Below are positions 1 through 4,951 of a DNA stretch of 6,146 nucleotides, piece after piece. This DNA comes from Propionibacteriaceae bacterium (GTDB taxonomy: Bacteria; Actinomycetota; Actinomycetes; Propionibacteriales; Propionibacteriaceae): contig JAJTCL010000175.1 in assembly GCA_021323255.1 (NCBI GenBank), positions 1 to 6,146 of the forward strand. The letters are read 5' to 3'. Position 1 is the stretch's first letter. Every line of letters starts with the position of its first letter. A program made the translations under genes and the position numbers. The notes below the pieces were generated by a model. The model did no database searches. It worked only from the letters and a program-made list of their open reading frames with translations, and had not been told where the DNA came from.

Positions 1-21
1 CGACGCGCGAAGCCAGAGCTG

Positions 22-678
22 CTAGCTGGCCCAGAAACCCACCAGGTCAGGAACCGGCCGACCCAGCGAGGCGGCCACCTGCGCCCAGGGCACGAAGCCC
101 TCCAGCCAGACAGTCAGCGAGTTGATCATCTCCCGCTGCTCCTCGGTCTTGATGTCCTGGATTGCCGATCGGTATGCGGCCGCCATCGCCAGCGCCTTGT
201 GATACGGGTGCCACCCAACCGTCAGCCCCTGCACCGGGACCAGATTGAGGCTCATCGTGCTGTTCAACAGGTGGCGCAACCCCACCGACGCCGCAACGCC
301 GCCGCGCGCCAGCGCAAAGTCGAGATCATCGAGCGACTGGGCGGTGAGGCTCATGCGTGTGGAGCCCCACGCGATGCCCTGGACCAGGGTTTCGAGCAGC
401 CGCCAGGTAGCGCCGGTCCGATCGGGCGACACGTACGCCCCTGACAGCAACACCTCAACATCGTGTGGCTCGGGTTGCGTGGGTGAGATGACCGGGGTCG
501 CCGGCACCCGTTTGAAGATGGGTCCCAGCTTGGACAACAGTCCGCCGCGCGCCTCCACGGCCGGCGGTGCGAAGGCCCGGCGCGCCACCTCTCGCAGGTG
601 CTCGGCGATTGGCGGTGACGCTCCGAACATGCCGCGAACCTCCTCGACGCCGACGGCATACAAGCGAAGCTCACCCAT
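22..678 (-). CDS. Uncharacterised 218-aa cytoplasmic protein
   Basis: I do not recognise a function. The frame is open and codon use is typical of the neighbours. The protein has no signal peptide and no clear membrane helix. Residues 1-40 look like a folded alpha/beta start (MGELRLYAVGVEEVRGMF), residues 45-75 form a Pro-rich linker containing GGLLSKLGPIFKR, and residues 90-200 look mostly helical with a GLTVGWHPYH motif near 151-160. The C-terminus ends in DLVGFWAS. The frame opens earlier at a GTG (729), but I chose the ATG at 678: MGELRLYA reads as a natural N-terminus, whereas the 17 upstream residues are Arg-rich and featureless. No strong Shine-Dalgarno precedes either start. A weak -10-like TACGGT (686-691, minus strand) lies 7 bases before the ATG, so the mRNA could be leaderless. 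It may belong to an actinobacterial DUF family (DUF7691 came to mind), but I cannot confirm this. Confidence 0.8.
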   Translation of the reverse strand: MGELRLYAVGVEEVRGMFGASPPIAEHLREVARRAFAPPAVEARGGLLSKLGPIFKRVPATPVISPTQPEPHDVEVLLSGAYVSPDRTGATWRLLETLVQGIAWGSTRMSLTAQSLDDLDFALARGGVAASVGLRHLLNSTMSLNLVPVQGLTVGWHPYHKALAMAAAYRSAIQDIKTEEQREMINSLTVWLEGFVPWAQVAASLGRPVPDLVGFWAS

Positions 679-744
679 GATTGACACCGTAATCGAGTGG
701 GCAGCACGACGCGGAACTTTGGCAATCACGGGTCTGGCCGGTCC

Positions 745-750
745 TATCCT
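745..750 (+). promoter_or_regulatory. Candidate -10 element of a leaderless promoter for the 31-aa gene
   Basis: TATCCT sits exactly 6 bases before the ATG at 757, the spacing expected if transcription begins on the A of the start codon. Leaderless mRNAs are common in actinobacteria. No Shine-Dalgarno lies between this element and the ATG, which fits. A possible -35 (TTGGCA, 719-724) is 20 bases upstream, longer than the ideal 17, so the assignment is tentative. Confidence 0.35.
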
Positions 751-756
751 GGGCCC

Positions 757-852
757 ATGAACCCACGGGTACGTCGGCTCATCGTCTCCGGCGTACTCGG
801 CGGCTTAGTCCTGATTGTGGTCTTGGCTGCCGCCTGGAACTGGCTACGGTGA
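757..852 (+). CDS. 31-aa single-pass membrane microprotein
   Basis: A short frame, ATG at 757 to TGA at 850-852, encodes MNPRVRRLIVSG followed by a continuous hydrophobic stretch (about residues 9-27, rich in Val, Leu, Gly and Ala) and ending WNWLR. The basic N-terminal residues (R4, R6, R7) before one membrane helix predict an N-in orientation by the positive-inside rule, with a Trp-rich interface and a final Arg. The composition is not random for a translation of this length, and the ATG sits ideally behind a -10-like hexamer. The next gene begins 55 bases downstream, so the two are probably co-transcribed. Function is unknown. Single-helix proteins of this size often act as partners or regulators of larger membrane proteins, but nothing here shows which one. 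The main doubt is whether so short a frame is translated. Confidence 0.55.
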   Translation: MNPRVRRLIVSGVLGGLVLIVVLAAAWNWLR

Positions 853-891
853 AGGCCGGTTGCGTTACGACCCCGAGCGCACAGATTTGCT

Positions 892-897
892 GAGAGG
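892..897 (+). promoter_or_regulatory. Shine-Dalgarno of the propeller-protein gene
   Basis: GAGAGG lies 10 bases before the ATG at 908. It decides against the longer frame that opens at a TTG (815), whose extra codons overlap the 31-aa gene and would bury the signal peptide. Confidence 0.6.
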
Positions 898-907
898 ATC
901 GAGCACG

Positions 908-1885
908 ATGGCACTGATGCGCGGGGTGAGACGCCTCGGGCTGCTGCTGTTGGCCGTCGTGTTCCTTGCGATGGTGCCAACCCTCGCTGCAGCCGAGGAC
1001 ACAATCGCCTTCACAGTGGACGACGCGCGCATCACCGAATCCTCCGGGCTTGCTGTCGACTCCGCTGGCAATCTCTACTGGACGGTCAACGACTCCGGCG
1101 ACCGCGGAGTCGCATACGGCATCGGGCTCGACGGAACGGTGCAGGGCACCCTCAACTTCCGTGCTCAACCAAAAGATGTCGAAGCCGTCGCAGTGCACGA
1201 GGACCGGCTCTACATAGCCGACATCGGCGACAATAGCGGTCAGCGCGACTTCATTCGCGTCTATCGCTTCACCAACCCGAGGGCCAACGGCTTGACGGTG
1301 ACCTATCAGGCGTATGACTTCCGCTATCCCGACGGGCAGCACAACGCCGAGACGCTGCTCGTTGATGATTCTGGTCGGCTGTTCATCGTGACGAAGGGCC
1401 GGAATGCAGCCATTTACGAGGCGCCGGCCAAACCGAAACGGGAGGGCGTCAACGAGCTCGAGGAGGTCGGCTCAGCGCCCTCCAATGTCACCGACGGGAC
1501 CTTTCTGCCCGGTGGCGACAGAATCGCGCTGCTGACCTACACCTCGGTGGAGGTCATAGACGCGACCAGCTACGCAGTCATGGCGAGCGTGCCCATTCCC
1601 GATCAGCCCCAGGCGGAGTCCCTGACCATCAGCCTGGACCAGAAGTCGCTGCTCGTCGGCAGCGAGGGCAAGAAATCGAAGGTGTACGCCATACCGGTAC
1701 CCAGCGATGCCACCCCGACGCCCACGCCTGGGGCCAGCACCGATCCAGGCGCTGAGACCGATGTACCTGAGCAGCAGGCCAACTCCTGGCAGAGCCAGCG
1801 AGGAACGCTGCTTGCCATCGGGCTGGCTGGTTTCGTGGCGCTGGTCGCCGGCACCGTTGTCGCGCTCGTTCGGACGCCCGGCTGA
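908..1885 (+). CDS. Secreted, C-terminally membrane-anchored beta-propeller-like protein
   Basis: This 325-aa precursor has a signal peptide at residues 1-29: basic start with R5, R8 and R9, Leu/Val-rich core, and a likely AAA|ED cleavage. Residues 33-265 form an extracytoplasmic domain of repeated strand-turn units typical of a propeller. Examples are SSGLAVDSAGNLYWTVNDSGD (46-65), DVEAVAVHEDRLYIADIGDN (90-109), NAETLLVDDSGRLFIVTK (146-163), VTDGTFLPGGDRIALLTY (194-211) and QAESLTISLDQKSLLVGS (235-252). A Thr/Pro/Asp-rich linker (about 266-298) follows, then one membrane helix (about 299-321) and a short tail, giving a type I topology. The Asp-rich NDSGD and DIGDN turns could bind calcium, which is an inference. 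No catalytic residues are recognisable. Related unnamed propeller proteins occur in actinobacteria. The gene follows the 31-aa membrane gene by 55 bases. An alternative start is the ATG at 917. Confidence 0.85.
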   Translation: MALMRGVRRLGLLLLAVVFLAMVPTLAAAEDTIAFTVDDARITESSGLAVDSAGNLYWTVNDSGDRGVAYGIGLDGTVQGTLNFRAQPKDVEAVAVHEDRLYIADIGDNSGQRDFIRVYRFTNPRANGLTVTYQAYDFRYPDGQHNAETLLVDDSGRLFIVTKGRNAAIYEAPAKPKREGVNELEEVGSAPSNVTDGTFLPGGDRIALLTYTSVEVIDATSYAVMASVPIPDQPQAESLTISLDQKSLLVGSEGKKSKVYAIPVPSDATPTPTPGASTDPGAETDVPEQQANSWQSQRGTLLAIGLAGFVALVAGTVVALVRTPG

Positions 1886-2000
1886 TCCATCAGCTGCGAG
1901 CGTGGGCGAATTCCGAGCGCCAGCAGCGCGATCCTCGCGAGCGGAGCGAGCAATCAGAAATTGCGCGAGCAGCTCTTCAAAATTGCGCCAGACTGCTCTC
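1886..2000 (+). other. 115-base intergenic region with GCGAGC motifs and a direct repeat
   Basis: The region lies between the propeller gene and pdxH. It holds four copies of GCGAGC (1896, 1937, 1946, 1965). Two of them fall within GCGAGCGGAGCGAGC (1937-1951), and CTCGC (1934-1938) can pair with GCGAG (1946-1950) around a 7-base loop. No T-tract follows, so a factor-independent terminator is not supported. A 9-base direct repeat, AAATTGCGC, occurs at 1958-1966 and 1980-1988. I could not place a convincing -35/-10 pair for pdxH here. Confidence 0.5.
1958..1988. repeat. Direct repeat AAATTGCGC, two copies 22 bases apart
   Basis: The 9-mer is exact in both copies (1958-1966 and 1980-1988) and ends 12 bases before the pdxH ATG. 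The 22-base period is about two helical turns, so a protein could read both copies from one face of the DNA. A regulatory role is speculative. Confidence 0.4.
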
Positions 2001-2648
2001 ATGCAGGATCTGTACGGCGAGCGCACCGAGTACAAGGGTGAACACTTGCTGGAGTCGCACGCACCAGCCGATCCGTTCGTCTTGTTCGACGCCTGGTTGG
2101 CCGACGCATTCATCGCAAAAGAACGTGGACTGCTCGCCGAGCCGACCGCCATGGTGATCGCCACCTGCGTCGATGACCAGCCATCGGCTCGTACTGTGCT
2201 GCTCAAGAATGTCTCTGACCAAGGCTTCACGTTCTTCACCAACTACAACTCGCGGAAGGGCAGCGAGTTGAGCCGCAATCGAAAGGTCGCGCTGCTCTTC
2301 GGCTGGTACCCGCTGCATCGTCAGGTTCGCGCCGAGGGGACCGCAGAACTGGTGCCGCGGGGGGAGTCGGAGGCCTACTTCGCGTCCCGGCCTCGAGAAT
2401 CACAGCTGGGCGCGTGGGCCTCCGAGCAGTCCTCGACCGTCGCTTCGCTTGACGAGCTGGCCCGGGCGTACGCGGCGGTTGAGCGCCGCTTCCGGGGGGC
2501 CCCGGTGCCGTGCCCTGAGCACTGGGGCGGCTACCGCGTGATCCCGACCATGATCGAGTTCTGGCAAGGTCAACCGAGCCGAATGCATGACCGATTGCTC
2601 TATCGGCGCACCGGAACCAGCTGGAAGCGCAGCCGGCTGGCGCCCTAG
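2001..2648 (+). CDS. pdxH: Pyridoxamine 5'-phosphate oxidase (PdxH)
   Basis: This FMN-dependent flavoenzyme oxidises pyridoxamine or pyridoxine 5'-phosphate with O2 to pyridoxal 5'-phosphate, giving H2O2. It is the last step of de novo (DXP-type) or salvage vitamin B6 synthesis and works as a cytosolic homodimer. The 215-aa length matches the family (E. coli 218). Conserved blocks appear in order: ADPF..FDAWL (23-33), TAMVIAT (49-55), ARTVLLK (63-69), FTFFTNYNSRKG (76-87), RQVRAEG (107-113), YFASRPRESQLGAWAS.QSS (126-145), HWGGYRV (174-180), FWQG (187-190) and RMHDRLLYRR (194-203). Substrate-site residues match E. coli Lys72, Tyr129, Arg133, Ser137, Arg197 and His199 as K69, Y126, R130, S134, R194 and H196, a constant offset of three. 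The start at ATG 2001 gives the family length; the frame stays open upstream, but those residues are non-homologous. No good Shine-Dalgarno is visible, so TTG 1983 is an alternative. Confidence 0.97.
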   Translation: MQDLYGERTEYKGEHLLESHAPADPFVLFDAWLADAFIAKERGLLAEPTAMVIATCVDDQPSARTVLLKNVSDQGFTFFTNYNSRKGSELSRNRKVALLFGWYPLHRQVRAEGTAELVPRGESEAYFASRPRESQLGAWASEQSSTVASLDELARAYAAVERRFRGAPVPCPEHWGGYRVIPTMIEFWQGQPSRMHDRLLYRRTGTSWKRSRLAP

Positions 2649-2655
2649 AAGTTGA

Positions 2656-3282
2656 TCACTGAGGCGCGATGAGGCCCGCAGTCTGTGCCCTGGCAGCGGA
2701 GAAGCGGGCTTGCGCATCGGCCCAGTTGACAACGTTCCACCACGCTTTGGCGTAATCGCCTTTGACGTTCTTGTACTGCAGGTAGAACGCGTGTTCCCAC
2801 ATGTCCAGCAACACGATCGGGATCTGGGCCAGGGGCAGGTTCGACTGTTGGTCGTAGAGCTGAACGATGTTCAGCCGTTGGCCGAGCGTGTCCCAGACCA
2901 GCATCGACCAGCCGGAGCCTTGGATAGCCGTGGCATTGGCCTCGAAATGCGCGCGGAACTTGTCGAAGCTGCCGAAGTACTCATCGATTGCCGCGGCCAG
3001 GTCACCGACCGGCTTGTCGCCGCCGGCGGGTGACATATTGGGCCAAAACACCGAGTGGTTGATGTGGCCGCCGAGGTTGAACGCAAGATTCTTCTCCAGC
3101 CCGGTTACCGAATCGAACGACTCTGCCTCGCGCGCCTCCTCGAGCTTCTCCAGTGCAGTATTCAGGCCCTTGACGTAGGTGGCGTGATGCTTGGAGTGGT
3201 GCAGCTCCATAATCTCGCCGGAGATGTGGGGTGCCAGTGCGCCGTAGTCGTACGGAAGATCGGGCAGTTCGTAGGCAGCCAT
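2656..3282 (-). CDS. sodA: Superoxide dismutase, Fe/Mn family, probably manganese type
   Basis: The enzyme dismutates superoxide to O2 and H2O2 at a single Mn or Fe centre. The 208-aa protein has the N-terminal helical domain (YELPDLPYDYGALAPHIS, then MELHHSKHHATYV at 25-37) and the C-terminal alpha/beta domain (about 90-195). The four metal ligands are present at H28, H76 (GGHINHSVFW), D160 and H164 (DMWEHAFY). This is the same numbering as Mycobacterium tuberculosis SodA. H32, Y36 and W162 of the active-site shell are also there. At position 145, M. tuberculosis Fe-SodA has His while this protein has Gln (YDQQSNLPL, 143-151), which suggests manganese use, although metal choice is hard to predict from sequence. 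There is no signal peptide, so it is cytosolic unless exported without one. A strong Shine-Dalgarno fixes the ATG at 3282. It is monocistronic and convergent with pdxH. Confidence 0.98.
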   Translation of the reverse strand: MAAYELPDLPYDYGALAPHISGEIMELHHSKHHATYVKGLNTALEKLEEAREAESFDSVTGLEKNLAFNLGGHINHSVFWPNMSPAGGDKPVGDLAAAIDEYFGSFDKFRAHFEANATAIQGSGWSMLVWDTLGQRLNIVQLYDQQSNLPLAQIPIVLLDMWEHAFYLQYKNVKGDYAKAWWNVVNWADAQARFSAARAQTAGLIAPQ

Positions 3283-3287
3283 TGCAG

Positions 3288-3294
3288 TCCTCTC
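3288..3294 (-). promoter_or_regulatory. Shine-Dalgarno of sodA
   Basis: On the minus strand GAGAGGA lies 5 bases before the sodA ATG, a near-ideal ribosome binding site that fits high expression. Confidence 0.7.
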
Positions 3295-3412
3295 GGCTCG
3301 TGGTACAGATCGGGAGTCAAACTGACGCTCATGCTATGACCAGCGGCTGTTGGGCTGCCGGGCGGCCCGTGGCTGGGATTGAGGGAGTACCAACCCTAAA
3401 CCGCTGGAAACT

Positions 3413-3480
3413 TCACTCCAGGCGGCCCACGCTCACTTTTCCTGAGCCTAAGAAGGCGCCAAGGGCGTCAGCTGGAGTGA
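3413..3480. repeat. 9-base inverted repeat TCACTCCAG / CTGGAGTGA
   Basis: The arms at 3413-3421 and 3472-3480 are perfect reverse complements separated by 50 bases. The right arm begins a few bases past the stop codon of the minus-strand methyltransferase operon. Between the arms are two smaller hairpins (3431-3447 and 3446-3457), so a transcript reading leftwards could fold into a branched structure. No T-run follows either arm, so an intrinsic terminator is not demonstrated. It could act as a 3'-end stabiliser, or the arms could be operator half-sites for sodA. Confidence 0.35.
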
Positions 3481-3485
3481 GGCTT

Positions 3486-4100
3486 TCAGCGCTGACAGCG
3501 GACCAAAAGGACTCGGAAGCCTTTGGCTGAGGCGACGCGGTCACAGCTGTAATCCCGCTCAATCAGCCACCGCTGCAAGGTGTCTGCGCCGAGGTTCTTG
3601 CCGACCACCAGACGCGCCACCCCGTCGGCAGCAAGGCGGGCGAGCCAGCTGAGCAGCAGCTCATGCAACGCCTGCTTGCCGATTCGGATAGGAGGATTGG
3701 ACCAGATTTCGTCGTAGCGTGCCTCTGGATCGACCTCATCCGGCCGCAGCACTCGCACTCGGTCCGCCACACCGTGCGCTTCGGCATTCTCGTGGCACAG
3801 TGCCAGCGCCCGCTCATTCACATCCACCGCGTCGACGAGTGCGCCAGGACAGTGCACGGCGATAGCCAACGCTATGGGGCCATACCCGCAGCCCAGGTCC
3901 AAGATGCGCGGGCTTCCGACTGGAATGGGTGATGCACGCAGCAGTACAGCAGTACCGCGATCCAGGCCATCGGCTGCGAACACCCCACTGGCGGTGAGCA
4001 ACGTCAGCTCTCGTCCCCAGAGCCGTGCCGTGATCGTATGCCGCACCTCAGTGCCGCTGGGCTGCTCGCTGAAGTACTGCGAGGGTTCGCGCGATGTCAT
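3486..4100 (-). CDS. RsmC-like class I SAM-dependent methyltransferase
   Basis: This 204-aa protein carries the 'MTS' methyltransferase fold of the RsmC/RlmG group, which places N2-methyl groups on guanines of rRNA. SAM-binding motif I is ILDLGCGYGPIALA (66-79) and the acidic residue ending strand 2 is D93 (VDAVDVNERAL). The catalytic motif IV is NPPIRIGK (135-142), the NPP(F/I)-type signature of exocyclic-amine methylation. Residues 14-50 (EVRHTITARLWGRELTLLTASGVFAADGLDRGT) match the segment leading into this fold. E. coli RsmC (343 aa, 16S m2G1207) has a duplicated N-terminal domain that is absent here, as in other short bacterial members. The exact rRNA target is not shown by the sequence. 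The ATG overlaps the truA stop as ATGA, and a strong Shine-Dalgarno lies inside the end of truA, so translation is probably coupled. It is the last gene of the trmB-truA operon. Confidence 0.9.
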   Translation of the reverse strand: MTSREPSQYFSEQPSGTEVRHTITARLWGRELTLLTASGVFAADGLDRGTAVLLRASPIPVGSPRILDLGCGYGPIALAIAVHCPGALVDAVDVNERALALCHENAEAHGVADRVRVLRPDEVDPEARYDEIWSNPPIRIGKQALHELLLSWLARLAADGVARLVVGKNLGADTLQRWLIERDYSCDRVASAKGFRVLLVRCQR

Positions 4101-4951
4101 GATCGGCTCACCTCCCGGAGGGCGCGCGCCTCCAGGACCCGGGCCGCCAATTCATGATCAGCGGGGTAGCCGACTTCCTCCAGGGTGAGTCCAGTCGCCG
4201 GCATGACGGTGATCGAGGAGTCACGCACGCCCCGCTCGGTGATCGCCGCCAGCCACTCATGATCACGCTGACCAGTGGCGACAGCCACCAGCGCCCCGAT
4301 CAGCGAGCGCACCATCGCGTGGCAGAACGCATCGGCGCGTACCGTGCATTCGATCACACCGGCCATGGGACCGGATGGTACGCGTCGTGCAGCCAGCTCG
4401 AGCAAGTTCCGGATCGTGCTGGCTCCGTCCCGTCGGCGACAGAAAGTGCCGAAGTCCCGTAGCCCAACCAGGGTCGCGGCCTCCTCGTTCAGCCGATCAA
4501 GATCGACTTCGGCATTCAGCTGCGCAATCTGAGAGCGGTACAGCGGATCCGGCGGTACGCCACCGTCGCTGAGGCGGTAGACATAGCGACGCCAGATGGC
4601 GGCGAAGCGGGCATCGAATCCCGGCGGCGCCGCGGTGATCCGGCGGACCACACAATCGCCACCCAGGACCTTGTTGAGCCGCCGGCTCAGCGCAGCACAG
4701 TCGATGATCAGCATCGAACCCAGGTCAACGTGGGCGACTTGGCCGCGGGCATGGACGCCGGCGTCGGTCCGCCCGGCGCAGACCAGTTGGACTGGCTCAT
4801 CAAGTCGCAGAATTCGCCTGATCCAGCTCTCCAGCTCACCTTGCACGGTGCGCCGTCCGGGCTGGGTGGCCCAGCCGGAGAAGTTCGTTCCGTCGTAGCC
4901 GAGGTCCAGTCGCCAGCGGACCGTGGACGGCTCGGTCACCTCAGCTGACAC
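4097..4951 (-). CDS. truA: tRNA pseudouridine(38-40) synthase TruA
   Basis: TruA isomerises uridines 38, 39 and 40 in the anticodon stem-loop of many tRNAs and needs no cofactor. From GTG 4951 the protein has 284 aa, within the family range (E. coli 270). The N-terminal half has RLDLGYDGTNFSGWATQPG (14-32) and RTVQGELESWI (34-44). The catalytic loop is CAGRTDAGVHARGQVAHVD (58-76), with D63 the nucleophile and R61 beside it. FDARF..IWRRYVYRL marks the middle of the protein, DFGTFCRR the second half, and FCHAMVRSLIGALVAVATGQ the C-terminal domain. The start is uncertain: GTG 4951 overlaps trmB by 11 bases, GTG 4939 (280 aa) lies just past the trmB stop, and neither has a good Shine-Dalgarno. 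The frame stays open to 5107, but that part is out-of-frame trmB. Unlike many bacteria, truA is not next to rplQ here. Confidence 0.96.
   Translation of the reverse strand: MSAEVTEPSTVRWRLDLGYDGTNFSGWATQPGRRTVQGELESWIRRILRLDEPVQLVCAGRTDAGVHARGQVAHVDLGSMLIIDCAALSRRLNKVLGGDCVVRRITAAPPGFDARFAAIWRRYVYRLSDGGVPPDPLYRSQIAQLNAEVDLDRLNEEAATLVGLRDFGTFCRRRDGASTIRNLLELAARRVPSGPMAGVIECTVRADAFCHAMVRSLIGALVAVATGQRDHEWLAAITERGVRDSSITVMPATGLTLEEVGYPADHELAARVLEARALREVSRS
4108..4115 (-). promoter_or_regulatory. Shine-Dalgarno of the RsmC-like gene, inside truA
   Basis: On the minus strand GGAGGTGA lies in the last codons of truA, with GGAGG ending 10 bases before the ATG at 4100. It is the strongest ribosome binding site in the window, so the third gene can be initiated on its own as well as by coupling. 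Confidence 0.7.

Larger units (their letters stand above)
3283..3485. other. sodA upstream region and 3' flank of the RNA-modification operon
   Basis: These 203 bases hold no convincing gene. They must contain the sodA promoter and the end of the operon transcript entering from the right. On the minus strand the best -10-like hexamers are TAGCAT (3331-3336) and TAGGGT (3393-3398), but neither has a clear -35 partner, so I do not call a promoter. The stretch is rich in short symmetries: CGGGCGGCCCG (3359-3369), GGCGGCCC twice exactly 60 bases apart (3361 and 3421), GCTCA/TGAGC (3431-3435 and 3443-3447), GCCT/AGGC (3446-3457), and a wide 9-base inverted repeat annotated separately. Confidence 0.5.

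Noticed and set aside
815..907. Longer propeller protein starting at TTG 815
   Set aside because: It overlaps the 31-aa gene, would place the signal peptide 31 residues inside the protein, and the ATG at 908 has a Shine-Dalgarno.
779..1342. 187-aa minus-strand open frame
   Set aside because: It is antisense to the propeller gene and has low-complexity Arg/Gln/His composition typical of a shadow frame in GC-rich DNA.
1707..2000. Open frame continuing upstream of pdxH as an N-terminal extension
   Set aside because: The extra 98 codons are Arg/Pro/Ser-rich, overlap the propeller gene in another frame and have no PdxH homology; the ATG at 2001 gives the family length.
1472..2242. 256-aa minus-strand open frame
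   Set aside because: It runs antisense to the propeller gene and pdxH, both well supported, and shows no domain-like sequence.
3359..3369. Palindrome CGGGCGGCCCG as a terminator hairpin
   Set aside because: The single-base centre leaves no loop, and no T-run follows on either strand.
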